Positions 10,606-22,400 of a stretch of DNA of 64,000 nucleotides are shown here, piece after piece (the first letter of the stretch is position 1; every line of letters starts with the position of its first letter). Source of the DNA: Notamacropus eugenii. Its lineage: Eukaryota; Chordata; Mammalia; Diprotodontia; Macropodidae. The notes beneath the pieces are model-generated. The model did not search any database. It saw only the letters and a list, made by a program, of their open reading frames with translations, and was not told where the DNA came from. The translations under genes were made by a program, and so were the position numbers. The stretch is from assembly GCF_028372415.1 (NCBI RefSeq), contig NC_092875.1, forward strand, positions 148,455,856 to 148,519,855. The letters are read 5' to 3'.

Positions 10606-12948
10606 GGGGGCGGAGCCAAGATGGCGTAGTAGAAAGACACACATAAGCAGGCTCTCCCCACACAGCCCATAAAATACCTGTAGAGAGGAACTCTCAACAA
10701 ATTTTGGAGCAGCGGAAGTGGAGAACAGTGGAGTGGAGGAGATTTCCAGCCCAGGGTGAGCTGGGGGACCCGTGGGAAATGTTGGAGGCGAGGTGGGTGT
10801 GAGGAGAATATTCAGAGCTCAAGTCACTGGCTGGGAAAATGCCCAGAAAAGGGAAAAAAACCAAGACTATGGAGGGTTACTTTCTTGGTGAGCGGGTTTC
10901 TCCTCCCCTCCCTTCTGATGAGGAAGAGCAGTGCTCACCATCAGGGGAAGACATGGAAGTCAGTGCTTCTACATCCCAGCCCACTCAATGGGATCAGTTC
11001 TGGGAAAAGGCCATAAAGAGCTCAAAAAATTTTCAAAATTATGTTAGAGAGGTGGAGGAAAAACTGGGAAGACCAATAAAAGACTTGCAAGAAAAGTATG
11101 AACAACAGATCAGCTCCCTGCTAAAGGAGACCCCAAAAAAATGCTGAAGAAAATAACACCCTGAAAAATAGGCTAACTCAATTGGCAAAGGAGGTTCAAA
11201 AAGCCAATGAGGAGAAGAATGCTTTCAAAAGCAGAATTAGCCAAATGGAAAAGGAGATTCAAAAGCTCACTAAAGAAAATAGTTCTTTCAAAATTAGAAT
11301 GGAACAGATGGAGGCTAATGACTTGATGAGAAACCAAGAAATCACAAAACAAAACCAAAAGAATGAAAAAATGGAAGATAATGTGAAATATCTCATTGGA
11401 AAAACAACTGACCTGGAAAATAGATCCAGGAGAGACAATTTAAAAATTATGGGCCTACCTGAAAGCCATGATCAAAAAAAGAGCCTAGACATCATCTTTC
11501 ATGAAATTATCAAGGAAAACTGCCCTGATATTCTAGAATCAGAGGGCAAAATGAATATTGAAAGAATCCACCGATCACCACCTGAAAAAGATCCAAAAAG
11601 AGAAACTCCTAGGAATATTGTGGCCCAATTCCAGAATTCCCAGGTCAAGGAGAAAATACTGCAAGCAGCTAGAAAGAAACAATTCAAGTACTGTGGAAAT
11701 ACAATCAGGATAACACAAGATCTAGCAGCTTCTACATTAAGGGATTGAAGGGCATGGAATAGGATATTCCAGAAGTCAAAGGAACTAGGACTAAAACCAA
11801 GAATCACCTACCCAGCAAAACTGAGTATAATACTTCAGGGGAAAAATTGGTCTTTCAATGAAATAGAGGACTTTCAAGCATTCTTGATGAAAAGACCAGA
11901 GCTGAAAAGAAAATTTGACTTTCAAACACAAGAATGAAGAGAAGCATGAAAAAGTAAACAGCAAAGAGAAGTCATAAGGGACTTATAAAAGATGAACTGT
12001 TTACATCCCTACATGGAAAGACAATATTAGTAACTCTTGAAACTATTCAGTATCTGGGTACTTAGTGGGATTACACACACAAACATGCACATGCACACAC
12101 TCATAGAGACAGAGTGCACAAAGTGAATGGAATAGGATGAGATCATATCTTAAAAAAAAATGAAATCAAGCAGTGAGAGAGAAATATATGGGAGGAGAAA
12201 GGGAGAAACAGATTGGGGCAAATTATCTCTCATAAAAGAGGCAAGCAAAAGATTTTTTTAGTTTGGGGAAAAAGAGAGGAGGTGAGAGAAAAACATGAAG
12301 TTTACTCTCATCACATTCCACTAAAGGAAGGAATAAAATGCACACTCATTTTGGTATGAAAACCTATCTTACAATACAGGAAGGTGGGGGACAAGGGGAT
12401 AAACAGGGTGGGGGAGACGATGGAAGGGAGGGCATGAGGAGGAGAATGCAATACGAGGTCGACACTCATAGGGAGGGACAGGATCAAAAGAGAGAATAGA
12501 AGTAATTGGAAGCAGGATAGGATGGAGGGAAATATAGTTAGTCTTATACAACACGACTATTATGGAAGTCATTTGCAAAACTACACAGATTTGGCCTATA
12601 TTGAATTGCTTGCCTTCCAAAGGGAGGGGTTGGGGAGGGAGGGAGGAAAAGAAGTTGGAACTCAAAGTTTTAGGAACAACTGTCGAGTACTGTTCTTGAC
12701 GCTAGGAAATAAGAAATACAGGTAAAAGGGTATAGAAAGTTATTTGGCACAACAGGACAGAGGAGAAGATGGAGACAAGGGCAGAGAGGAATGATGGAGG
12801 AGAGAGCGGAGTGGTGATGGGGCCAATTAGAATGCTTGGTGTTTTGGGGTGGGGGGAGGGGACAAGGGGGGAGAAAATTTGGAGCCCAAAAATTCTGTGA
12901 AAATGAATGTTAAAAGTGAAATAAATAAATTAATTAATAAAAAAAATT
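10606..12948 (+). mobile_element. HAL1 (half-L1) retrotransposon, copy 1
   Basis: Begins with the L1-type 5' start 'gggggcggagccaagatggc', has a short 5' UTR of about 230 bases, one ORF1-type frame, then about 1 kb of 3' UTR ending 'gtgaaaatgaatgttaaaag' and an A/T-rich tail. No endonuclease or reverse-transcriptase coding sequence is present between ORF1 and the tail, which defines a HAL1 rather than a truncated L1. The 5' flank 'aataaaatgtcta' (10593-10605) is matched only after copy 2 (14645-14657). Confidence 0.9.
10839..11937 (+). pseudogene. HAL1 ORF1 (L1 ORF1p-like), disabled
   Basis: Encodes an L1 ORF1p-type RNA-binding protein: basic start MPRKGKKTKTMEGYFLGE, a long coiled-coil segment rich in K/E heptads (VEEKLGRPIKD, NEEKNAFKSRISQMEKEIQ), an RRM-like part with RDNLKIMGLPE, and a C-terminal part with RITYPAKLSII. 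A 1-base gain in the C/A run near 11129 shifts frame, and TGA at 11746-11748 breaks the LRD-R-W block. The product would bind HAL1 RNA as a trimer if intact, by analogy with L1 ORF1p. Compared with the open copy at 54.3-55.35 kb it is clearly homologous along its whole length. Confidence 0.92.
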
Positions 12949-12952
12949 TAGA

Positions 12953-13603
12953 ATGGAACAGATGGAGGCTAATGACTTCATGAGAAACCAAGAAATCACA
13001 AAACAAAACCAAAAGAATGAAAAAATGGAAGATAATGCGAAATATCTTATTGGAAAAACAACTGACCTGGAAAATAGATCCAGGAGAGATAATTTAAAAA
13101 TTATGAGACTACCTGAAAGCCAGGATCAAAAAAAGAGCCTAGACATCATCTTTCATGAAATTATCAAGGAAAACTGCCCTGAGATTCTAGAACCAGAGGG
13201 CAAAATAAGTATTCAAGGAATTCACTGATCCCCTCCTGAAAGAGATCCAAAAAGGGAAACTTCTAGGAACATTGTGGCCAAATTCCAGAATTCCCAGGTC
13301 AAGGAGAAAATATTGCAAGCAGCTAGAAAGAAAAAATTCAAGTATTGTGGAAATACAATCAGGATAACACAAGATCTAGCAACTTGTACATTAAGGGATC
13401 GAAGGGTGTGGAATATGATATTCCAGAAGTCAAATGAACTAGGACTAAAACCAAGAATCACCTACCCAGCAAAACTGAGTATAATACTTCACGGGAAAAA
13501 ATGGTATTTCAATGAAATAGAGGACTTTCAAGCATTCTTGATGAAAAGACCAGAGCTGAAAAGAAAATTTGACCTTCAAACACAAGAATCAAGAGAAGCA
13601 TGA
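12953..13603 (+). pseudogene. HAL1 ORF1, 5'-truncated copy
   Basis: Carries the coiled-coil end, RRM and C-terminal domain of the ORF1p-like protein (MEQMEANDFMRNQEITKQ onward). Frame is kept from 12953 to 13603 with a single TGA at 13226-13228; copy 1 has CGA at the equivalent arginine, so this is a CpG-type decay. The end QTQESREA runs three residues past the stop used by the other two copies. Confidence 0.88.
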
Positions 13604-13723
13604 AAGGGTAAATAGCAAAGAGAAATCATAAGGGACTTACTAAAGTTGAACTGTTTACATTCCTACATAGAAAGACAATATTTGTAACTCTTGAAACTTT
13701 TCAGTATCTGGGTAGTTGGTGGG

Positions 13724-13726
<3 letters not shown>

Positions 13727-13780
<54 letters not shown>

Positions 13781-13788
13781 AGAGAGAG
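13727..13788. repeat. (AC)n then (AG)n microsatellite
   Basis: About 25 AC units followed by about 6 AG units, inside the HAL1 3' UTR. Copy 1 has a short imperfect CA tract at the same place and copy 3 a TG tract on the other strand, so the array grew from a seed carried by the element. Confidence 0.98.
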
Positions 13789-14644
13789 ACAGAGAGCACA
13801 GGGTGAATTGAATAGGATGGGATCATATCTTAAAAAAATGAAATTAAGTGGCGAGAGAGAAATGTATTAGGAGGAGAAAGAGAGAAATGGAATGGGGCAG
13901 GTTATCTCTCATAAAAGAGGCAAATAAAAGACTTTTCAGTGGAGGGAAAAAGAAGGGCAGTGAGAGAAAAAATATGAAGCTTACTCTCATCACATTCCAC
14001 TAAAGGAAGGAATAAAATGCATACTCATTTTGGTATGAAAACCTATCTTACAATACAGGAAAGTGGGGGACAAGGGGATAAGCAGGGTGGGGGGGATGAT
14101 GGGAGGGAGGGCAGTGGGAGGAGGGAGCAATTTGAAGTCAACACTCTTGGGGAGGGACAGGATCAAAAGAGAGAATAGAAGCAATGGGGGGCAGGATAGG
14201 ATCGAGGGAATTATAGGTAGTCATACACAACATGGCTATTATAGAAATCATTTGCAAAACTACACAGATATGGCCTATATTGAATTGCCTGCCTTCTCAA
14301 AGGGAATGGGTGGGGAGGGAGGGATGGAGAGAAGTTGGAACTCAAAGGTTTAAGAACAACTGTTGAGTATTGTTCTTGCAACTAGGAAATAGAAATACAG
14401 ATAATGGGGTATAGAAAGTTATCTTGCCCTTCAGGACAAAAGAGAAGATGGGGATAAGGGAAGGGAAGGATGTTAGAAGGGAGGACAGATTGGTGATAGG
14501 GGTAATTATAATGCTCAGCGTTTTGGGGTAGGGGAGGGGAGAAATGGGGAGAAAATTTGGAACCCAAAATTTTGTGGAAATGAATGTTGAAAAGTTAAAT
14601 TAATTAATTAATTAATTAAAAGAAAACAAAAAATAAATAAATAA

Positions 14645-14657
14645 AATAAAACGTCTA
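14645..14657. repeat. Target-site duplication, right copy (HAL1 pair)
   Basis: Pairs with 10593-10605 (one T/C difference at a TG/CG site). Confidence 0.82.
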
Positions 14658-14786
14658 ACAGAATAGGGGTAAAGACAGTACAACGGGTATATGTACATAG
14701 GGTACTATAGTTGTATATAGTCACACTCTAATGTGTCAAAAAAAAGTTGGTGTTTGGGGTTCATTTTTAAATTTGTGTTTTCTAAG

Positions 14787-14872
14787 TAATGGTGAATTGC
14801 TCATTTGCAGAATAAGTTCAGTTATATTTTATTTTCTTTAGTTTGATGAATATAAATGATGTTCTTTGTAAT
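14787..14872 (+). repeat. Unclassified repeat, copy B
   Basis: Diverged duplicate of 10020-10105 ('taatggtgaattgctcattt', 'ctttagtttgatgaatataa', 'gatgttcttt'). Confidence 0.6.
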
Positions 14873-14989
14873 TCAGGAACAAAAAATAAAATAAACAAAT
14901 AGATAAAAAAATAAAATAAAAATCCATGGATGCTGTACATTCTAATGAAATGTGCTGAACAGGCCTATGGATAGATCCCTGCCAAGAAC

Positions 14990-15570
14990 AGAGATCTCTT
15001 TCTAGGCTGGCATCAATCTACTAATCAACACTTTCTAGCTTTGACTTGGTCAGCCAGTGACAAATTAAACTAACTGCTCTATAATCCAGCCCATAGATCA
15101 CTATCTAGTCCGCAAGGCTATTGTGAAAGATGTTATGAAAGATGCTGTCAAATGCCCTGCTGAAATCTCCTTGATAGTACTTCAAATGATAGTCTGGGAA
15201 GACTTATTCTCAATGAACCCACGCTCACCTGTGCTCACATCTTCCCTTTCTAAGTGCACACAAACCATTCCTTTAAGTGGTCTACTCCACAACTTTCCCA
15301 TAAATCAACACAAAGTCTCTAGTCTAAATAATTTGCCTTTATCTCTTTCCTGAAAATTAGGACAGCATTTGTTAGTCTCCAGGCCTGTAGCACATCTCCT
15401 ATATGTCACCATTTCTTAAAGATCACAAGGTGTGATCTTTATCATCCATCTGCAAATGTTTTCAGTATGATCAAGTTAGCCTATACCAAATGACTTGAAT
15501 TTAGAGTAGCTAGTCAGTATCTTCCCCCTTAGGTCAATATTCAATTATCTCTTAATTTTCATTCTATCCT
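14990..15570 (-). mobile_element. L3/CR1-clade LINE, reverse-transcriptase remnant
   Basis: On the minus strand around 15120-15180 the frame reads FSRAFDSIFHNIFHNS, the counterpart of the CR1 FSKAFDTVSHN block. Upstream on the same strand is antisense to 'aaattaggacagcatttgtt', which corresponds to the ANVVPIFKKG block. Many stops; fossil only. Confidence 0.65.
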
Positions 15571-15574
15571 TTTC

Positions 15575-16660
15575 ATAGACAAAATATTCAAATACCCAAA
15601 TGGATTTATGGCTACACTGATCTGTATGATCACTGCAACAACACAGACTGAAACCCATCCATCCCTGCCTATCCTCTCCAATACTATTTCATGTCATCCC
15701 ATTACTTTCTAGGGGGAGTGAGGAGAGGGAAATATGGCAGGGAGGGAATGGGAAGTATCTGCTCAATATGGTGGGACCTTCATTGCTTTCTCCTACCATC
15801 AAGAGGATAGCAGTAAAGTAGCAGAGGGGCTGTTTACTTGTGATCACATGCTCTCACCCCATGGCCATTCCATCTGCTTTTTCTCTTACAATTCCCTGTG
15901 TTCTAGTTCTTCAAAGTTACTTTTGTTTATGCATTGCAACCTGCTCACACTTGTCATGTACCTCTCCATCACTCTGGGAGTGAGGCTTATTTTTCAGCTC
16001 TTCAGAGACTGCAGTAGTCAATGACTCATAAACATACAAGACTTGAAAAATATATATAATATAAAAACTATAAAAATAAATAACTTTTTTAAAAGAAAAA
16101 AAAGATTTAATTGGCTTAAGCAAGGTCATGCAGCCTAGAGCTCCTCTCTCTGACCACATAACAGCATGAATCCCATTAGGAAGTTGTGATCAGCTGAAAC
16201 ATTGCCTTATCCTGGATGAACATCAGCCCCCTCCTCTGAATATCCTTTCTCTGCTATGACTAAATAAGCCTCCTTCAGTTAGGTGTTTGATGGATTACAA
16301 ATGTTTCATTTTGATCCAATTTTGAACCCAAACTACCAGGACACTGGCTTAAGTCAGACCCCAGCTCATGGCATTTGGCCACAGTTTTGCAGGATTGGAA
16401 CTAAATCACTTCTTTGAAGGTAGGGGTAGACAGTGAAGAGGAAGTGAGCTCTGAGTGACGTTTGTGCCTCTGATGATACTACTAGTACTTTTTTGCTATA
16501 TGTAAGGAGGATTTTGTTATCCTTTTTAGTTTAGTTTCTCAGGATCCATGGCCATGGGAGTGTCTAGGTTCCAGTGGTTTGATAACGCCCAGAATAGTTC
16601 CAAGGATTCTAGATGGTGATTTTCAGAATAATAGTGACATAGTCCTACTAAGGCTGCACT
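15575..16660. other. No recognised gene
   Basis: Mixed unique-looking sequence with an A-rich patch at 16040-16110 and a short MIR-like piece ('ggcttaagcaaggtcatgca'). No supported feature. Confidence 0.4.
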
Positions 16661-16679
16661 GTGAGATAAGGGGTGACAT

Positions 16680-17190
16680 AATGTAATATTTACTATACTT
16701 GCACAGAATGACAATATTGCTAAAGTTAACCTGTGAACTTACTGTTGGCAAGATACCTTCTTTGTCTGTTGCCTTAAAAAGCAAGTGTGCATTGGTCAGT
16801 GAGTGGGGGAAAAACCACAGGGAATCTGTGGGGGAAATCACAGGGAACCCACAGGGGAATCTGTGTGGGCTTCAACCCACCCCCACTGAGGGAATTTAGG
16901 GGAGTGCACAAGTGTGCCTGTCTTGATTGACTCCATCAAAATGTAGAGGTAGTTGCCCTGCTCCGCATTCTCACCTGTCCCTGTGAGAAGGGTGATTAGG
17001 GAATACTGTAGGAGCTGGTTCTCCCAGCAATCATTTGAGGCTAGACTAAATAAAGCTGATAATTAGCCCCTCTGAAGCTGTCTTCCTGTCTGACCAGAGC
17101 AAGAGTGAACCTGTTAGAGACTGGAGACCAAAAACTCCAGTGCGTCCTGTGTGTTCTCTGTGAAACACTTGGCAGTGGTGATTTCTTTCC
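16680..17190 (+). mobile_element. Possible LTR of an endogenous retrovirus
   Basis: Has an AATAAA at 17049-17054, followed by a C/T-rich U5-like segment ending near 'gtgaaacacttggca', and then 'tggtgatttctttcctggta', which could be a primer-binding site with a splice donor. Internal direct repeats 'cacagggaatctgtggggga' and 'cacaggggaatctgtgtggg' lie at about 16816-16870. I see no partner LTR, so this is tentative. Confidence 0.35.
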
Positions 17191-17799
17191 TGGTAAGTTT
17201 CCTCTAAGGAGACTGGTACAGATTTGTTCAATTCTGATTGTATCCTGAAGAAAACTGCATAAACTGTTGGTGGTTGAATTTGTACATTTTCTTATATTTG
17301 GGGAAGATTGCAATCTACAAATTCATCAACTATGTCAGCATTTCCAGTCAGGAAATGTTAGTTTCCTCCAAGTTCTAAGGTATTTTCTCAGAATTTAGAT
17401 TACCTTTCAATCAAGGGAAAAAGACTGAACTAAACAAATCAAGGAAGGGTCTGAATTTGGGGTGTGAAGTTTTATCTCCCAGACCCCATTCAGGCACTAT
17501 AATGGAACCTAATGGAACCTCTAACAATGGCCCCTGGTATAAGATGGTTTTGTATTGCTAACAGTTTTCTAGAACTGTTTCCAACAAAACCACTTACTGA
17601 TAGACTCCATAAGGTTTTCTGGGAGTTAGCTGCCTATAATGTAAATTTACCCCATTTTATCTTCAAGGTTTAAACTAAGCTTTTGTCTTTTGGAATCCTA
17701 AATGCTTCTACCTTGATAAGGTCCTGGGCCCTACCCCCAGGTGTGCACAGTTGGTCCTAGCTGCTACATAGCTATATATGAGTACGCTGATCCGCCAAT

Positions 17800-18032
17800 G
17801 TTTTTTAGTCATGTGACTGACTATTCATGATTTCATTTGGGGTTTTCTTGGCAAAGACACTAGAGTGGCTTGCAATTTTTTTTCTCCAGCTCATTTTCTA
17901 GATGAGGAACTGAGGCAAATAGGGTTAAGTGATTTGCCCAAGGTCACATAGTAAGCGACTAAGACTGGATTTGAACTCAGGAAGATGAATCTTCCTGACT
18001 CTAGGCCCAGTACTCTACTGTACCACCTAAGT
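17800..18032 (-). mobile_element. MAR1-type SINE with BovB/RTE tail
   Basis: 'agtcatgtgactgactattc', 'catttggggttttcttggca', 'ctcattttctagatgaggaa', 'gatttgaactcaggaagatg', 'ctactgtaccacctaag'. Confidence 0.87.
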
Positions 18033-18039
18033 TTTGAAA

Positions 18040-19730
18040 AACTGTGCTGAAGGTACTGCTTCTGAGTTTTAATATGGCATTTGAAGCCACTGGGAACTAT
18101 TATTGGTCCTTTCCAAAAACTGAGATCATTCTAGAATTAGGTATGGTTGTGGCAGGGTACAGGCTCTAGGAACCCTCTTGAACTCTCCTCTATTTGGCAT
18201 TCACCTAAGGCTATTCATTATGGCTATACTCAATTCTCTGTTACCCTTAACCTAGCCTACCCCTCCACTGTCAATTATCTCCAGATACTCTTCAGCTAAT
18301 TCCCACCCTTAATTCCATTCTCTTGGTTCCTGGCCTCCTACCTCTAGTCACCCCAGTCTACTAATCACTCCCACCAAGATCTTCACTAGACTTTTCCTCT
18401 AGTCACCTCAGAACACTTGGTCAACCCTAGATACTTCCCACAGTTTTTTTGGACATAAGATCCATCTCTGCCTTCATTAAGGTGTTCAGATTCAAATTCC
18501 GTAAGAGTCTAGCCAATGATGAGATTTCTTAAGAGTCTGACCAATACAACAGATCTATAATAAACTTTGTTTTTCTTTGGCTGAAAGAAGGCTTGGGTCA
18601 AATTCATTCGGGCAGGACCCATGTGTTGCTATTGTGGGGTCCCAGCACCCCTAAACCTCAACAGTTCGGGGAGATGGATGGGAGGGCCAAGAGGATGCAA
18701 GTGCTGATGGGATATAGACTCTGGGAACCCCCAGTGCTATATCAGTTTAAAATTTTTTTAAAGCTAGATTCTACTTTTCCTCCAGAAGTGAACTCTCTCT
18801 CTTTTTCTCTCTCTGTCTCTGTCTGTCTGTCTCTGTCTCTCTCTCATGAACTGACCTATAGGAGTCTGAAGCTTCATAGTTTGATTTTGTTTTTTAATTT
18901 TTGCTTTGTGTTTCTTTTCTTGAGGATATGAAAACTACCTCTGCCTAGACTTTCTCTTTCCCATGTGGGAGCTGAGTGACATCAAGAAGAATTTCCTGAA
19001 TTGAAGAAGTAGACCACTGACATGAAGAGAAAACATTTAGATCCTGGCAGGACTCATCTGAATCTCAGCAGTTCCTGATCTCATCAATTATGGTGGATCA
19101 GCAAGAAGCAGTGACCTGAAGCCCTGGCAATGGGTAGCACCACCCTAAACAGGGAAGGCAGCACTGGGATTGGAACAACTGGAGAGAGCTCAGGCTGCAA
19201 TGAGGAAGTGCCCAAGACAGAGGGCAGAAGCCACACTTTTTCCCTAGCACCTCTGGTCCTTGGTCAGAGGGCAGAGTCTGGAGGAGAGGAGGAGGGGAAA
19301 GCAGTGATGTTCCTCAACAAGGAGGGCATTGCTTGGCCCTAGAATAAAGAGACAATACTTTACTCTAACATGAGGGGTAGAGTCAGATCTCTTTATATCA
19401 GGCTCCCAGCATAGGAGTGTGATGCTCCCAGCATAGGAGGGTGATGCTCAGCCCAGCATGGAATGGGGGAGGGTCACAGAGGCAGCTCCTAGCATAGAGT
19501 CATGATAAAACCCCCTTCACCAACTCCTTTATTTGCCTCTCTAAGTAGAACTTGTGAGTCTCCCCTCCATTTGGCAGCCACCTCCTTATTTCTTCTGGTT
19601 TTATTTATACTTTATAGTGAGAATGGCAAGTTTGATATGATGCATTTCCTCTAGTAGCAGATAATCCATGTGTTGATGATTATATGTCTGGCCAAGCTTC
19701 TGTCTTTTAAAATATCTATATCTATAGATA
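18040..19730. other. Unclassified, ERV-like in places
   Basis: Contains AATAAA at about 18559, a pyrimidine-rich (TC/TG) tract at 18793-18846 and short tandem units 'gctcccagcataggag' near 19405-19440. These look like LTR/ERV debris but I cannot place ends or a primer site. No coding domain recognised. Confidence 0.3.
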
Positions 19731-19733
19731 AAC

Positions 19734-19735
<2 letters not shown>

Positions 19736-19786
<51 letters not shown>

Positions 19787-19804
19787 CCTATCTATCTATC
19801 TATC
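19736..19804. repeat. (TATC)n microsatellite
   Basis: About 17 tetranucleotide units with one TACC interruption. The 66-codon frame over it (19670-19870) is a repeat artefact. Confidence 0.98.
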
Positions 19805-19809
19805 ATCTG

Positions 19810-20615
19810 TCTATCTACCTATCTTATATCTCCTTCCATTGCTTTTACAGCTAGGTCCGGGGACCTGTAAGTTTTGAGTGCTCCCAAAGTGGTGTGATCT
19901 AGGGAGATGTCTATTTACTCCCCTCCTAGTCTGTACTTTGTAAATTCTGGACCCAGTCTGGGTCTGTTGGTTTGTCTGTGGTTTGAGTTTCCATAAATTT
20001 CTCCTATACTTAGTCACAGTTAGCCTACTGGGAGGTTCTATAGGTTTAGAGGGAGTGAACAACTGGCTCCCCTTTCAGCTTGGCCTCCTGGCCTTGTTTA
20101 TTCCACTGCAGACTTACCTATGGGGCTAAAGGTTAGAGCTGAGTCCCTACTCTGTTTTTGGGTTCAGAGTCACACAGCTGTGGTTCTGGATTTTGTTTCT
20201 CAGTCCTTAGACAGGTAGGGCCCCTGTTCCTTTTCAATCTATCACAGTTCATTTTCACCATAGAACTGTGACCCAGAACTGGCTAATGGGTGACAGAGCT
20301 GCTAGGTGGCAACCATACCTGCTCCCCTCTGGGATCTCTTTCTGCCCAGGTGTTCAGTCCCCTTATGATTCCTGGATACTGCTGACGCTGCTGCACTATA
20401 CTCCTGGTCAAACCCCATCCCTGTATCCACAGATCTGAGACTTCTATCTTCCTAGGCTGCCCTTGGCTAGAAAAATGATTCACTGTGACTTTTTCCTGGA
20501 TTTCCTGATCTGAATTAGGTTTGGTGTGACTATTAGGTTGTTGTGAAGGAGTATATTGGTACAGCTAGGCAAAAATGATAGCTCTCACTTCACCTTGACT
20601 CCCTTGAAGGCTCAA
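19810..20615 (-). mobile_element. Possible L1 5' UTR
   Basis: Reads on the minus strand from about 20615 ('gggagtcaaggtgaagtg', resembling an L1 5' start) through a moderately GC-rich, stop-laden leader. Called from its resemblance to marsupial L1 leader sequence; no ORF1 follows. Confidence 0.4.
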
Positions 20616-21084
20616 TCTCCTTTGAACCCTGGTAGTTCACAGCTGTGCTGAGTCTCTTAGGTTTCCTGCCTACTGACTCTGAGCCAATTAGGAGCCCAGT
20701 CTTTGTCGTATATACTGGGAGGCTGGTATTTTACTTTGGGGGTTCGCTCATGAGAAAGATCTTTTGATTTCCTGGTTGAGACTTTGAGTAGCCATATGTA
20801 CAGAGCCCCCCAGCTACCAGATGTCTGTGCTCCCTCAGTCCAGTGATGTATGTAAAGTGTATAACAATATGGCTTTACTCAGACAGTTGGAGCCCTGTCT
20901 GTAGGTGTTTGTGATAATTTCTCTCGTATTTTTTCTGTTTATATTTTCTCCAAATTCAGGGTGCTGACCTTTCCCCTGAACTAGCAAACATAATTAAAAG
21001 TAGGATTGCTATTCCCTTTCTGAACAGTCTTTCCTCTAAAAGCAAATCAAAGAACCTGTGCTATCAGGTCATCCTGGGTGTGCT

Positions 21085-22400
21085 GGGTGCTTGCTGTTAC
21101 AACGTTCTAGAAAGCAATTTGAAATTATGTCTCAAAAGTTATTAAACTGTGTGTACCCTTTGGCTCAATAATATAACTAGACCTATATCCAAAGAGATAC
21201 AAGGAAATGATCCATTTGTACAAAAACATTTATAATAGCTCTTTTTGTGGTGGCAAAGAATGGGAAACTAAGGAGTTATCCATCAACTGGGAATGGCTGA
21301 ACAAATTATGTTATATGAATGGAATTGAATGTTTTGAGGTTAAAAGATATGATGAAAAGTATGGTTTCAGAGAAAACCTAGGAAGATTTGAATGAAATAA
21401 TATAGAGTAAAATGAGAAGAACCAAGGTAACAATTTTTAAAGACAACATTGTAAAGACAAAAACTTTGAAAAACTTAAGAGCTCTGATCACCAAAATAAC
21501 CAACTATCATTCTGGAGGACAGATGACAAAAAAATGTTACCTGCTTCCTGATAAAAGAGAGGCAAGCCTCAAGATGCAGAAGGAGAGATAAATTTTTGAC
21601 CAGCTGGAGTAGCAAGCATCCTGACATATCCAGAATGTCCTGTTAGCACAGGTTCTTAGATCTGCTTTTCTAAAAGGAAAGCAACTTTTGAGGAGTCAAC
21701 AATCTTTTTAAATTACGTTCACCAACAGAGAAAATACAAACAGAGAAATAAAGACCAACAGACAGGGCTTCCAGCTGCCTGACCATAAAGAACACATACA
21801 TCACAGATCAACAGACAGATCCAACTGTCTGACTACTACATACACACATAGTTACCAGAGAGAGAAGCACCCAACATCTGGGTTTTCAAAGCCAGGGACC
21901 TCCTTAACGGCTACCCAGAGTCTCACCTGGCACATGAACTTTCTTCCAAAGAGTAAGCCCCCAAAGCAAAATGTCACCTCAGAGTAAATATACACTTTTC
22001 AGAGCTAGAGGGCATCACAACCCTCATGACCCAGTGCCTCATTAGAAGTTAACAAAAGTTGTGGGCCTTCCTACAAAACAAGCCTCCCCTAATCAAGCTT
22101 CTCTTAATGGGCTCCATCTGAGGCCCATTAACGGTTGGGGAAGATCTTTTAACTCTCTTTAACTTTACATTAACATTACACCAGTGTGAGTCAGTTAATC
22201 AACCAGCATTTTTAAAGTGATTACTATGTGCCAGGCTAGAAATACAAAGAAAGTCAATCCCTGCTCTCAAAATTTAGTCTAACGCTGGGAATATGTTGTG
22301 CTTGACTACACATATTTGTTAGAAGGGCTTTTACACTCCTTTTTTTCTTAATGTGGGATAGGGCACGGAAGAGAGAAAATGCTTGTTAATTGAAAAAACT
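21085..22400 (+). mobile_element. L1 3' end, split by an LTR-like insert
   Basis: Left part 21085-21600 has 'gaaagcaatttgaaattatg', 'atttataatagctctttttg', 'gggaatggctgaacaaatta'. It stops at 'gagataaatttttgac' and resumes at 22287 with 'ctgggaatatgttgtgcttg' and 'gaaaatgcttgttaattg'. Other L1 copies run directly across this join. Confidence 0.82.
21602..22190. mobile_element. Unclassified insert, probably an LTR
   Basis: About 590 bases within the L1 3' end. Repeated motifs 'caacagacag' (twice), 'agctgcctgac' and 'aactgtctgac' occur. A TG...CA pair can be drawn at 21641-22181 ('tgttagcac' to 'cattaca'). Followed at 22195-22286 by an old repeat with 'attactatgtgccaggctag'. Family and strand uncertain. 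Confidence 0.45.

Larger units (their letters stand above)
12949..14644 (+). mobile_element. HAL1 retrotransposon, copy 2 (5'-truncated)
   Basis: Starts abruptly at 'tagaatggaacagatggagg', matching position about 11297 of copy 1, immediately after the A/T-rich tail of copy 1. Continues through the same 3' UTR, including '(ac)n', 'aaagaggcaaataaaag' and 'atgaatgttgaaaagt', to a tail of ATTA and AAATA repeats. It lacks any own unambiguous target duplication. Confidence 0.9.

Noticed and set aside
20738..20760. 'tttgggggttcgctcatgag' as a proline-tRNA primer site
   Set aside because: Only the first half fits the usual site and no LTR boundary or second LTR can be placed around it.
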